From NCBI GenBank assembly GCA_045605385.1, contig JAZUPW010000013.1:18691-82690 (forward strand): DNA of 64,000 nt, in the 5' to 3' direction. How positions within the stretch are numbered: the stretch's first letter is position 1; each line of letters opens with the position of its first letter. The stretch is from SIG607 sp045605385. Its GTDB lineage: Bacteria > Bacillota > Clostridia > Oscillospirales > Acutalibacteraceae. A program made the position numbers and the translations under genes. The notes beneath the pieces are model-generated. The model saw nothing but the letters and a program-made list of their open reading frames with translations. It did not search any database and was not told the DNA's origin. This document shows positions 43,445 through 52,287 of this stretch, one piece after another.

Positions 43445-45372
43445 TAACCATTCTCCTTAGTATAGGCAAGAAGACTTCCTGCCTTAAGTATTGCTTTTTG
43501 ACGAGAGGTAAATGAACATAAAAGTTTTATTTCTGTTTCTTTGCCTTGTACTTTTAATGTCATTTCACCTTTGTCCATACCTTCAAAAATGTTATCGATT
43601 ACTAAAATATCGTTTTCATTTAGTTTATCGTAATCATCGGCATTTGCAAAGGTTAGAGGCATAATACCTGCATTAATAAGGTTTGCAATGTGTATTCTTG
43701 CAAAACTTTTGGCAATTACGGCGCGTACACCTAAATACATAGGAACAAGGGCGGCGTGTTCACGCGAAGAACCCTGACCGTAGTTACTGCCGCCTACAAC
43801 AATGCTTCTGCCTGCCGCTTTAGCGCGTTCGGGGAAGGTTTTATCGCAAACACCGAAACAGAACTGCGAAAGGTGAGGAATGTTGCTTCTGAAGGGCAGA
43901 ATTTTTGCGCCCGCAGGCATAATGTGGTCAGTAGTAATGTTATCGCCCACTTTTAAAGTAAGGTTGGCTGTAAGGCTGTCTTCTGTTGGTACAGCCTTGG
44001 GAAATTCTTTAATATTTGGGCCGCGCAGCACTTCAACGCTTTTTGCATCTTCAACACTTGCGGGAGCCAGAATTGCGCTGTCGTTAACTTTAAATGCTTC
44101 GGGAATAACTATTTCGGGCATTTTACCTAAAGTGCGTGGATCGGTAATAACACCCGTGAGCGCAGCAGCAACCGCAGTTTCGGGAGATACAAGATAAACA
44201 CCTGCATCTGCCGTACCGCTTCTGCCTTCAAAGTTTCGGTTAAAGGTTCTAAGCGAAACACCTGCGCTGTTTGGAGAAAATCCCATACCTATGCAAGGAC
44301 CGCAAGCACATTCAAGAACTCTTGCTCCCGCAGAAATAATTTTAGAAAGAGCGCCGCAATCGCTAAGCATAGAAAATACCTGTTTAGAACCGGGGGATAC
44401 CGACATACTAACATTGTCTGAAATAGTTTTACTATCAAGTAATGCGGCAACCTTAAGCATATCTAAAAGTGAAGAGTTGGTGCATGAACCAACACAAACC
44501 TGATCAACCTTAGTACCCGCAATGCTGCTTACGGTAACAACGTTATCGGGGCTGTGAGGACACGCAATAAGCGGTTCAAGTTCAGATAAATTAATATCAA
44601 TAATTTTATCGTAAACAGCGTCTTCATCACTGCTAAGAGGAGTAAAATCTGCCTCTCTGCCTTCTTTTTTAAGGAAGTCAAGTGTGATTTCATCACTTGG
44701 GAATATAGAGGTGGTAGCACCAAGTTCAGTGCCCATATTGGTAATGGTGGCGCGTTCGGGAACCGAAAGTGTTTTAATGCCTTCGCCGCCCCATTCAATA
44801 ATAGCGCCCACACCGCCTTTTACCGAAAGTATACGTAGTATTTCAAGGCTCACGTCTTTTGCGGTAACAAAATCGTTTAATTTACCCGTAAGATTAACCT
44901 TGTACATTTTGGGCATTGTTATATAATAAGCACCGCCGCCCATAGCAACGGCAACGTCTAAGCCGCCTGCACCAAAGGCAAGCATACCAATTCCTCCGCC
45001 GGTTGGTGTGTGGCTGTCGGAACCTATAAGAGTTTTTCCTGGGATACCGAAACGCTCTAAATGTACCTGATGGCAAATACCGTTACCGGGGCGTGAAAAA
45101 TAAATACCGTGTTTTTTGGCAACCGACTGTATATAACGGTGGTCATCGGCGTTTTCAAAACCCGACTGTAAAGTGTTGTGGTCTATGTAAGCAACACTTT
45201 TTTCGGTTTTAACACGTTCAACACCCATGGTTTCAAATTCAAGGTATGCCATAGTTCCCGTGGCATCCTGTGTTAAAGTCTGGTCTATTTTAAGGGCGAT
45301 TTCATTTCCTGCAATCATTTCGCCGCTTATTAAATGTGATTTTATGATTTTCTGTGCTATTGTAAGTCCCAT
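43444..45372 (-). CDS. acn: Aconitate hydratase
   Basis: About 642 residues; isomerises citrate to isocitrate with a [4Fe-4S] cluster. Cluster cysteines lie in CVGSCTNSS and in CACGPCIGMG. LIGSDSHTPTGGGIGMLAFGAGGLD and the C-terminal swivel block GGSNYGQGSSREHAA are typical. I chose the ATG starting MGLTIAQKII, one base behind the gntR stop with a GGGAG box upstream; a longer frame would overlap the regulator. Part of the citrate synthase-gntR-acn-icd operon. Confidence 0.94.
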   Translation of the reverse strand: MGLTIAQKIIKSHLISGEMIAGNEIALKIDQTLTQDATGTMAYLEFETMGVERVKTEKSVAYIDHNTLQSGFENADDHRYIQSVAKKHGIYFSRPGNGICHQVHLERFGIPGKTLIGSDSHTPTGGGIGMLAFGAGGLDVAVAMGGGAYYITMPKMYKVNLTGKLNDFVTAKDVSLEILRILSVKGGVGAIIEWGGEGIKTLSVPERATITNMGTELGATTSIFPSDEITLDFLKKEGREADFTPLSSDEDAVYDKIIDINLSELEPLIACPHSPDNVVTVSSIAGTKVDQVCVGSCTNSSLLDMLKVAALLDSKTISDNVSMSVSPGSKQVFSMLSDCGALSKIISAGARVLECACGPCIGMGFSPNSAGVSLRTFNRNFEGRSGTADAGVYLVSPETAVAAALTGVITDPRTLGKMPEIVIPEAFKVNDSAILAPASVEDAKSVEVLRGPNIKEFPKAVPTEDSLTANLTLKVGDNITTDHIMPAGAKILPFRSNIPHLSQFCFGVCDKTFPERAKAAGRSIVVGGSNYGQGSSREHAALVPMYLGVRAVIAKSFARIHIANLINAGIMPLTFANADDYDKLNENDILVIDNIFEGMDKGEMTLKVQGKETEIKLLCSFTSRQKAILKAGSLLAYTKENG

Positions 45373-45373
45373 T

Positions 45374-46015
45374 TTAGTTTTCTCCCAATAATATGTGTTC
45401 GTAAGCCTTTTTAATGTGCTCTGCCATTTTTTGTTCGGCAAGTTCACTGTTTCCCGCAACAATTGCTTCGTAAATTTCGCGGTGTTCATTTGCCGAATTT
45501 ACGGCGCGAACATTACTTTCAACAGAAGTCTTTCTGAATTTAAGTACCTTTTTATGAAGCGGCATAAGTGTATCGAACAATACTTTACTGCCACTGCAAA
45601 TATAAACTATTTCGTGAAAACGGCTGTCAAACTGGCGTATATGGTTGGCATCTTTTTTACTAACGTAAAACTCCTGAAGTTCAACGGCTTCTTTAAGTTC
45701 TTCAAGTTGTGCGCTTGTTGCATTCTGCGCGGCAAGAGCCGCCGCCATACCTTCAATACGGGTGCGTATTGCGTAAATATCCTTTAAGTCATTTTTATCA
45801 ATACCAAGAACAATACTGCCTTTTCCGCTTTCCTCAATTATATGTTCTTGCGAAAGGCGGCGCAAAGCTTCTCTTATAGGGGTACGGCTTACGCCCAATT
45901 CTTCGCAGAGTTTAAGTTCGGTAAGAAGTTCGCCTTTCTGGTAAACACCGCTTAAAATATCGGTTTCAAGTTTTTCAAAAACTTGATCGGCAAGAGAAAT
46001 TGTTTTATGTTCCAT
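45374..46015 (-). CDS. GntR family regulator (FadR/FCD type)
   Basis: 213 residues with an N-terminal winged helix (residues ~8-72, ELKLCEELGVSRTPIREALRRLSQEHII) and a helical FCD ligand-binding domain (~80-205, with DSRFHEIVY and later His residues that often bind a metal). It lies inside the citrate operon between citrate synthase and aconitase, and a palindrome of the GntR type overlaps the operon promoter, so it is probably the autoregulator of the pathway. The effector may be citrate or another tricarboxylate (inference). Confidence 0.9.
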   Translation of the reverse strand: MEHKTISLADQVFEKLETDILSGVYQKGELLTELKLCEELGVSRTPIREALRRLSQEHIIEESGKGSIVLGIDKNDLKDIYAIRTRIEGMAAALAAQNATSAQLEELKEAVELQEFYVSKKDANHIRQFDSRFHEIVYICSGSKVLFDTLMPLHKKVLKFRKTSVESNVRAVNSANEHREIYEAIVAGNSELAEQKMAEHIKKAYEHILLGEN

Positions 46016-46030
46016 TTTTTACTCCTTTAA

Positions 46031-47407
46031 TTAAAGCACTTTATACTTTCCGTTAGAAAGTTCTTCAATTTTACTTTCAATTTCGTGGTTTGAAAGGGTG
46101 GTTTGTCGGCCGTTTTCATATTCGGCATCTATCCATTCTTTAAGCGCAAGAACAAGCGGATCTTTTTTATCAATTTCATTTTCACCTTTAAGTCTGTAGG
46201 CGTCGTTTATCCAATAAGCAATACCTGCAAGTCCCGATGTTTTGGAAAGCATAACCGCAGGACGGCGGCCAAGTATTTTTTCGGTGTTAAAAATATTATA
46301 AATTTCTTGGTCTTTAAGCAAACCGTCGGCATGGATACCTGCCCTTGTTACATTAAAGTTTCTGCCTACGAAAGGTGTCATTGGCGGAATGTCATAACCC
46401 ATATTTTTATGGAAGTATTCTGCAATTTCGGTTATTACCGAAGTATCCATACCGTCAAGCGAACCGCGAAGAGATGCGTATTCCATAACCATTGCCTCAA
46501 GCGGAATATTACCTGTGCGTTCACCAATGCCAAGCATAGAGCAGTTAACTGCCGAAGCGCCGTACAACCAGGCTACCGAAGCATTGGAAACCGCTTTGTA
46601 AAAATCGTTATGACCGTGCCATTCAAGCATTTCACTTGGAACGTCGGAATAATGCTGAAGTCCGTAAATAATACCGGGAACGCTTCTCGGCAAGGTAACT
46701 TCGCTGAAAGGAACGCCATATCCCATAGTATCACAAGCACGGATTTTAATTGGTATTCCTGCATCTCTTGACATTTTCATAAGTTCGTTTACAAACGGTA
46801 CAACAAAGCCGTAAAAATCAGCACGGGTAATATCTTCTAAATGACAACGGGGCATAACGTTGGCTTCAAAAGCGAGTGAAACCGCCGCAAGATAATGTTC
46901 AAGCGCCTGTTTTCTTGTCATTTTTAGTTTTTTGAAAATGTGGTAGTCGCTGCAGGAAACAAGAATACCCGTTTCACGAATACCTAAATCCTTTACAAGT
47001 TTAAAGTCCTCTTTACTGGCGCGTATCCAGGTGGTGATTTCAGGGAATTTAAGACCTAACTCACGGCACTTTTCAAGAGCGATACGGTCTTTCTTGCTGT
47101 AAACAAAAAATTCACTTTGACGAATAATACCGTAAGGACCGCCTAAACGGGAAAGCAGTTTGTAAAGGTCTACAATCTGTTCAACGGTGTAAGGCTCAAC
47201 CGATTGCTGACCGTCGCGGAAAGATGTATCGGTTATCCAAATTTCTTCGGGCATATTCATAGGCACCCTGCGGTGGTTAAACGCAACGCGCGGAACTTCA
47301 TCGTAGGTATAAAAGTCGCGGTGAAGGTTTGGGTTTTCTACGTCCTGAAGCGAATATTTATAATTCTTTTGCTCAAGCAGATTTGTTTTAGATGAAAATT
47401 CGAGCAT
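46031..47407 (-). CDS. Re-citrate synthase (homocitrate/isopropylmalate synthase-like)
   Basis: About 458 residues of the DRE-TIM metallolyase superfamily. WITDTSFRDGQQSVEPYT near residues 57-74 carries the Arg-Asp of the family, and LEWHGHNDFYKAVSNA further on gives the metal-binding HxH. Close to the Re-citrate synthase of Clostridium kluyveri in length and composition, and the operon with aconitase and isocitrate dehydrogenase supports citrate over homocitrate or isopropylmalate. The ATG at 47407 follows a GAGGT box. First gene of the operon. Confidence 0.85.
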   Translation of the reverse strand: MLEFSSKTNLLEQKNYKYSLQDVENPNLHRDFYTYDEVPRVAFNHRRVPMNMPEEIWITDTSFRDGQQSVEPYTVEQIVDLYKLLSRLGGPYGIIRQSEFFVYSKKDRIALEKCRELGLKFPEITTWIRASKEDFKLVKDLGIRETGILVSCSDYHIFKKLKMTRKQALEHYLAAVSLAFEANVMPRCHLEDITRADFYGFVVPFVNELMKMSRDAGIPIKIRACDTMGYGVPFSEVTLPRSVPGIIYGLQHYSDVPSEMLEWHGHNDFYKAVSNASVAWLYGASAVNCSMLGIGERTGNIPLEAMVMEYASLRGSLDGMDTSVITEIAEYFHKNMGYDIPPMTPFVGRNFNVTRAGIHADGLLKDQEIYNIFNTEKILGRRPAVMLSKTSGLAGIAYWINDAYRLKGENEIDKKDPLVLALKEWIDAEYENGRQTTLSNHEIESKIEELSNGKYKVL

Positions 47408-47425
47408 TTTTTTACCTCGTTTCTG

Positions 47426-47445
47426 TATAATTGTATACAATTATA
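47426..47445. promoter_or_regulatory. Candidate GntR operator, 20-bp perfect palindrome
   Basis: A perfect 20-bp palindrome with core TTGTATACAA, which fits the TNGTNNNACNA pattern of FadR-type GntR operators. It covers the -10 box and probable transcription start of the citrate operon, so binding should repress. Confidence 0.8.
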
Positions 47446-47468
47446 AAACTTTTTTTAACGTATGTCAA
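47440..47468 (-). promoter_or_regulatory. Promoter of the citrate operon
   Basis: Minus-strand TTGACA and TATAAT with a 17-base spacer; the -10 box lies inside the palindromic operator. Confidence 0.88.
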
Positions 47469-47489
47469 TAGAAACAGGGCAAAAAACCT

Positions 47490-48170
47490 TTAAAAATACG
47501 GCTTTAATTTGATTAATGCGGATTTTTCAATGCGTGAAACATAACTTCTTGAAATGGAAAACTTTTTTGCAATTTCGTGCTGTGTCAGTTCGCTTTTACC
47601 GTTTAAGCCGTATCTTAGTTCAATAATTTCCTTTTCGCGCTTATCAAGAACATTTTCTATAACACTGTTTAACTTTGAAAGTTTAATCTTTTTATCTATT
47701 GTATCAACAATATCGCTGTCATCCGATAATATATCGGAAAGGGTTAGCGCGTTGCCGTCCTTGTCGGTATCAATAGGGTCGGAAAGTCTTACGTCCTGCG
47801 CTCTTTTCTTTAAAGAACGGAAGTACATAAGAATTTCGTTTTCAATACATCTTGCGGCGTAGGTGGCAAGTCGGCTGCCTTTTTCCGGCTTAAAGGTGGA
47901 AACACCCTTTATAAGACCAATTGTACCAATAGAAAATAAGTCTTCTTGCTCATTACAAGCGCTGTAATATTTTTTAACAATGTGAACAACAAGTCTTAAG
48001 TTATGTTCTACTAAGGTGTTTCTGGCATTTATATCTCCCGCTGCACTTTTTTCTAAAAGTTCAGCCTCTTTTTTTGCCGATAACGGCGGCGGAAAACTGT
48101 TGGCTTCGCTAACGTGTAAAGCAAAGAAAAAAAGGTTTGAAATAAGTTGCTTTATGAGCGCAAATAACAT
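47490..48170 (-). CDS. sigK: RNA polymerase sporulation sigma factor, pro-SigK
   Basis: 226 residues. A hydrophobic N-terminal pro-sequence of ~25 residues (MLFALIKQLISNLFFFALHV) precedes SEANSFPPPLS, the point where mature SigK begins. Region 2 shows ARNTLVEHNLRLVVHIVKKY and the IGTIGLIKGVSTFKP and ATYAARCIENEILMYFR stretches; region 4 ends with the HTH HEIAKKFSISRSYVSRIE. The gene is continuous, with no skin-type insertion. It stands alone and directs late mother-cell transcription after cleavage of the pro-sequence. Confidence 0.94.
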   Translation of the reverse strand: MLFALIKQLISNLFFFALHVSEANSFPPPLSAKKEAELLEKSAAGDINARNTLVEHNLRLVVHIVKKYYSACNEQEDLFSIGTIGLIKGVSTFKPEKGSRLATYAARCIENEILMYFRSLKKRAQDVRLSDPIDTDKDGNALTLSDILSDDSDIVDTIDKKIKLSKLNSVIENVLDKREKEIIELRYGLNGKSELTQHEIAKKFSISRSYVSRIEKSALIKLKPYF

Positions 48171-48258
48171 AAATATATCTCCTTAAATAAAAAGTATATA
48201 AATATATATGCGGCTATTTTGAAAAACTTAAATTGTCCAACAAAAAAACAAGCAAGAA

Positions 48259-48999
48259 TTAACTTCTTGCCTGTTTTATAGCGTTTAATATAATTTCTTT
48301 TGCTTTTTGTGCTTTCTTTCTATCAAGAGGTTCTGTACCTTCAAGCGGGTATTCTATTCCCAAAGCTTCATATTTTACCTTACCCATAGTATGGTAGGGA
48401 ATAACGTCGAGCGCGTTAAGATTATTTAAAGTGCCTAAAAATGAGCCTAATTCTTTAAGATAATCTTCATTATAGGTAATGCCGTCAATAACAACGTGCC
48501 TAACCCACATCTTAACCTTTTTTTCTTCAAGAAATTTGGCAAATAAAAGAATGTTTTTATTAGAAAAACCCGTTAACTTTTTGTGCTCTTCATCGTTAAT
48601 ATGTTTAATATCAAGCATAACTAAATCGGTGAAAGAAAGAAGTTCGCAAAGTTTTTTTGAATATTGCTTATTTTCGGGGTTATAGGTAACTCCTGAAGTA
48701 TCAATGCAGGTGTGAATACCGTTTTGTTTTGCTTTTTTAAACAAATCAATTAAAAAATCAATTTGCAAAAGCGGTTCTCCACCCGTTACAGTAATACCTC
48801 CGTTTTTATAAAAATCTTCATTCTTTTTGTATTCATTTAAAATTTCTTCACTTGTAATTGCAACACCGCCCGTTTCCCAAGTGTCGGGATTATGGCAATA
48901 AAGACATCGCATAGGGCAGCCTTGAAGAAATAAAACGTATCTTATTCCAGGGCCGTCTACCGTGCCGAAACTTTCTTTAGAATGAATATAACCAACCAT
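48259..48999 (-). CDS. pflA: Pyruvate formate-lyase activating enzyme
   Basis: A 246-residue radical SAM enzyme that installs the glycyl radical on PFL. The cluster motif is in LQGCPMRCLYCHNPDTWE (CxxxCxxC) near residues 30-46, with the SAM-binding TVTGGEPLLQ near 70-79. It begins 5 bases behind the small glycyl-radical protein with no clear RBS of its own, so translation is probably coupled. Third gene of the pfl operon. Confidence 0.94.
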   Translation of the reverse strand: MVGYIHSKESFGTVDGPGIRYVLFLQGCPMRCLYCHNPDTWETGGVAITSEEILNEYKKNEDFYKNGGITVTGGEPLLQIDFLIDLFKKAKQNGIHTCIDTSGVTYNPENKQYSKKLCELLSFTDLVMLDIKHINDEEHKKLTGFSNKNILLFAKFLEEKKVKMWVRHVVIDGITYNEDYLKELGSFLGTLNNLNALDVIPYHTMGKVKYEALGIEYPLEGTEPLDRKKAQKAKEIILNAIKQARS

Positions 49000-49004
49000 A
49001 TTAA

Positions 49005-49247
49005 TTAAATGGAATCGTGGAAGGTACGGGAAATAACTTCATCTTGCTGTTCTTTTGTAAGTTTAATGAAGTTAACGGCATAGCCGCTTACTCTAACGGT
49101 AAGTTGAGGATATTTTTCGGGATGAGCCTGAGCATCAAGCAAGGTTTCTTTTGTAAATACGTTTACGTTTAAATGATGTCCGCCTTTTTTGGTATAACCG
49201 TCAAGAAGCGAAACAAGGTTATCAATCTGATTTTTTGTAGCAGCCAT
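49005..49247 (-). CDS. grcA: Separate glycyl-radical domain protein of pyruvate formate-lyase
   Basis: An 80-residue protein equivalent to the last ~70 residues of a normal PFL: NLVSLLDGY, then HHLNVNVFTKETLLDAQ, and the radical loop TVRVSGYAVNF with Gly55, ending ISRTFHDSI. It has its own ATG and AAAAGGAGA box. The large PFL protein encoded 27 bases upstream lacks exactly this part. I read it as an obligate small subunit rather than a spare GrcA-type repair factor, though both are possible. Confidence 0.9.
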   Translation of the reverse strand: MAATKNQIDNLVSLLDGYTKKGGHHLNVNVFTKETLLDAQAHPEKYPQLTVRVSGYAVNFIKLTKEQQDEVISRTFHDSI

Positions 49248-49274
49248 AGTTTTTCTCCTTTTAGTTTTTATTTT

Positions 49275-51380
49275 TTAATTTTCGCTGTCATCTAATCCCT
49301 CAAAAAGAGTAGGGGAACAACAAGCGCCGTTTTCACAGTCTAAATCTACCGCAATATCACCCGCAAAAATTTTATCGTCTTTGCCAAGTGCGCCGGGTAT
49401 TATAGAGAAGGTGTTGGAAATGCCGTCACGGGCATCTACAAAGGGAAGTTTTGCAACACTTGCAAGAGAAGCAACGGCACCGTGGGTATCGCGGCGGTGC
49501 ATTGGGTTAGCGCCCGGTGCAAAAGCCTCACCCTGTTTTCTGCCATCGGGAGTAGCGCCTGTATTCTTACCGTAAACAACGTTAGAAGTAATTGTAAGAA
49601 TAGAGGTTGTGGGAATACTTTCTCTATAGGTGTGATTTTTTCTGATATGTTCCATAAATCTGTGAACAATATCATAAGCAATGGTATCAACACGGTCATC
49701 ATCGTTTCCGTATTTCGGGAAATCACCTTCAACTTCGTAATCAACCGCAAGACCGTTTTCGTTTCTTAAAACCTTTACTTTTGCGTATTTGATTGCCGAA
49801 AGCGAATCGGCAACAACCGAAAGACCTGCAATACCTGTTGCAAACCAACGGGTTACCTGTTTGTCGTGAAGTGCCATTTGAAGTTTTTCATAGCAATACT
49901 TATCGTGCATATAATGAATTATATTAAGGGTATCAACGTAAACCCTTGCAAGCCATTGCATCATATCATCATAACGTGCCATAACTTCGTCATAGTCAAG
50001 ATATTCGCTTGTTATAGGTCTGAATTCCGGACCAACCTGTTTGCCCGTGATTTCATCTACACCGCCGTTAATAGCGTAAAGCAAACATTTTGCAAGGTTT
50101 GCACGTGCGCCGAAGAACTGCATTTCCTTGCCGAGTCGCATAGAAGATACACAGCAGGCAATAGCGTAATCATCACCGTGAGTAAATCTCATAAGGTCGT
50201 CGTTTTCGTATTGAACCGAAGACGTTTCTATAGAGGTTTTAGCGCAGAAACGCTTAAAGTTTTCGGGAAGATTAATTGACCATAATACCGTGAGGTTTGG
50301 TTCGGGGGCAGGACCTAAATTGGTAAGGGTGTGCAAATAGCGGTAAGACATTTTTGTAACCATGTGTCTGCCGTCAATAGCAACACCGCCTATAGATTCG
50401 GTTACCCACTGAGGGTCGCCAGAGAATAAAGAGTTATATTCGGGAGTACGCGCAAATTTTACAAGGCGCAGTTTCATAATGAAATGGTCAACCATTTCCT
50501 GAATTTCACTTTCGGTAAATACGCCGTTTTGTAAGTCACGCTGAGAATAAATATCAAGGAAGGTACTTGTTCTGCCAAGTGACATAGCGGCGCCGTTTTG
50601 TTCTTTAACTGCGGCAAGATAACCGAAATAAAGCCACTGAATAGCTTCTTTTGTGTTTTTTGCGGGAAGTGAAATGTCGTAACCGTAACTTGCCGCCATT
50701 TCTTTTAATGCTTCCAATGCGCGTATTTGTTCCGAAAGTTCTTCGCGGTCGCGAATAACATAAGCATACATAGCAGAACGTGTTGTAATTTTTTGCTCTT
50801 GCTTATCTGCAATAAGTCGGTCAACACCGTATAAAGCAACACGTCTGTAGTCACCTATAATTCTGCCTCTGCCGTAAGCATCGGGAAGACCTGTTATAAT
50901 ATGGCTTGAACGGCAAGCGCGCATTTCTGGGGTATATGCGTCGAATACACCTGCGTTATGTGTTTTTCTGTGTGTTGTGAAAAACTCTTTAACTTCAGGG
51001 TCAATTTCATAACCGTTATCCTTTAAAGCCTTTTCTGCCATACGAATACCGCCGTAAGGCATTAAAGCGCGTTTTAAGGGTTTATCGGTTTGGAAACCCA
51101 CTATTTTTTCTTTTTCTTTATCAAGATAACCTGGGGCGTGGGAAGTTATTGTAGAAATAATCTTGGTGTCCATATCGAGAACACCGCCGGCTTCACGTTC
51201 TTTTTTCAATAATTCAAGAACCTGATCCCACAACTCTTTTGTGTTGGAGGTGGGTTTTTCAAGAAAACTTTCATCACCGTCATACGGAGTATAGTTATGC
51301 TTAATAAAACTTCTTACGTTTATCTCTTTTTTCCAGGTACCGTCTTCAAAACCGTACCATCCTTCATATTCTGGGTACAT
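49275..51380 (-). CDS. pflB: Pyruvate formate-lyase, large part without glycyl-radical domain
   Basis: 701 residues; cleaves pyruvate with CoA to acetyl-CoA and formate. The active-site Cys pair is in DDYAIACCVSSMRLGK (Cys409-Cys410), followed by EMQFFGARANLAK; GRGRIIGDYRRVALYG and GMGI-type barrel strands are as in PFL. The normal C-terminal RVSGYA domain is absent: after FSIIPGALGKDD the protein ends in an acidic, Cys-containing tail (DLDCENGACCSPTLFEGLDD). The missing domain is encoded by the next gene. AGGAGCA box before the ATG. Confidence 0.93.
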   Translation of the reverse strand: MYPEYEGWYGFEDGTWKKEINVRSFIKHNYTPYDGDESFLEKPTSNTKELWDQVLELLKKEREAGGVLDMDTKIISTITSHAPGYLDKEKEKIVGFQTDKPLKRALMPYGGIRMAEKALKDNGYEIDPEVKEFFTTHRKTHNAGVFDAYTPEMRACRSSHIITGLPDAYGRGRIIGDYRRVALYGVDRLIADKQEQKITTRSAMYAYVIRDREELSEQIRALEALKEMAASYGYDISLPAKNTKEAIQWLYFGYLAAVKEQNGAAMSLGRTSTFLDIYSQRDLQNGVFTESEIQEMVDHFIMKLRLVKFARTPEYNSLFSGDPQWVTESIGGVAIDGRHMVTKMSYRYLHTLTNLGPAPEPNLTVLWSINLPENFKRFCAKTSIETSSVQYENDDLMRFTHGDDYAIACCVSSMRLGKEMQFFGARANLAKCLLYAINGGVDEITGKQVGPEFRPITSEYLDYDEVMARYDDMMQWLARVYVDTLNIIHYMHDKYCYEKLQMALHDKQVTRWFATGIAGLSVVADSLSAIKYAKVKVLRNENGLAVDYEVEGDFPKYGNDDDRVDTIAYDIVHRFMEHIRKNHTYRESIPTTSILTITSNVVYGKNTGATPDGRKQGEAFAPGANPMHRRDTHGAVASLASVAKLPFVDARDGISNTFSIIPGALGKDDKIFAGDIAVDLDCENGACCSPTLFEGLDDSEN

Positions 51381-51436
51381 TAACCGAGTGCTCCTTTTAT
51401 ATATTACCGCAAAATGCAGTATTTTGTTTTACTGTG

Positions 51437-51478
51437 TAAACCATTATACAACATATTGTAAAATAATACAATGGTTTA
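51437..51478 (-). promoter_or_regulatory. pfl promoter bracketed by an inverted repeat
   Basis: Minus-strand TTGTAT and TATAAT with a 17-base spacer (51443-51471). Inverted repeat arms TAAACCATTATA and TACAATGGTTTA cover both boxes, which suggests a repressor or redox regulator site. Confidence 0.6.
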
Positions 51479-51535
51479 TATTATAAAATTTTTAGGAAAT
51501 TTTTATAAAAAAAGCAATATTTTGCACATTAAAAT

Positions 51536-51575
51536 AAAAAAATGGGTAGTTGCTTTAAACAATTACCCATTTTTA
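51536..51575. terminator. Terminator after the YugP gene
   Basis: AAATGGGTAGTTG and CAATTACCCATTT form a hairpin with a T-run on the minus strand directly behind the 51576 stop. Confidence 0.88.
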
Positions 51576-52286
51576 TTATCTTCTTCGGTTGTTTACAATT
51601 GCAAGAAGTCTTAAGAAATTTGCCAATGCCACAAGCATTGCTGCTACGTAGGTAAGCGCCGCGCTTGAAAGGACTTTTGAAACACCTTTTATATCGTTAT
51701 CATTTGTTAAAAAGAAACCCTCTTCAATGGTAGAAAGTGCACGTCTTGAAGCGTTGAATTCTACAGGTAGGGTAATAAGTTGAAAAACAAGGGAAGCGCC
51801 AAAGAATAAAACGCCTAATAGTGAGAGCGGATAAAAACTAAAAACAAATCCTAAAAGTACAAGCGGCATAGCAAGGGAAGATCCTATTCTTGTGGCGGGG
51901 ATGATTGCATTTCTTAATTTTAAGGGTTTATAGCCTGAAGCATACTGTACGGCGTGGCCTGCTTCGTGACAGGCAATTCCTACTGCGGCTATGCTGTAGG
52001 TATCGTAAACGTTTTCGCTTAAATATATGGTGTTGTTTCTCGGATCGAAACGGTCGGTAAGATTTCCCGAACATTTAACAATATTAACGCCGCTTACACC
52101 GTTGTTTTCAAGCAGTTTTCTTGCCGCTTGCGCACCGTTCAGTTGTGAGGTTACTTTTGAATATTTGTTAAAGTTTCCTTTAACTTTAGCCTGAGCGTAA
52201 AAGGAAATTATAATTCCTATAAACAAAAGTATTATAGAAAAAGTATATGTGCTGTCGTTTAAATTACCGTAATAAAAATATGGCAT
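51576..52286 (-). CDS. Membrane zinc metallopeptidase, YugP family
   Basis: 236 residues. A membrane helix at residues ~14-30 is followed by a cytosolic part with DPRNNTIYLSENVY and the zinc motif ACHEAGHAVQYA near residues 104-115, then three to four further helices and a distal FNASRRALSTIE block. Family DUF/peptidase YugP, function unknown. Its start lies next to the lipoprotein stop, so they are cotranscribed. Confidence 0.9.
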   Translation of the reverse strand: MPYFYYGNLNDSTYTFSIILLFIGIIISFYAQAKVKGNFNKYSKVTSQLNGAQAARKLLENNGVSGVNIVKCSGNLTDRFDPRNNTIYLSENVYDTYSIAAVGIACHEAGHAVQYASGYKPLKLRNAIIPATRIGSSLAMPLVLLGFVFSFYPLSLLGVLFFGASLVFQLITLPVEFNASRRALSTIEEGFFLTNDNDIKGVSKVLSSAALTYVAAMLVALANFLRLLAIVNNRRR

Positions 52287-52287
52287 A

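Noticed and set aside
43756..44197. Overlapping plus-strand open frames inside the aconitase gene
   Set aside because: Shadow frames opposite a strongly conserved coding region, without ribosome binding sites. The same applies to the many long frames opposite pflB, dnaE and yhaN-like genes.
47490..48170. Search for a skin-type element interrupting sigK
   Set aside because: The gene reads through from pro-sequence to the region 4 helix-turn-helix without interruption.
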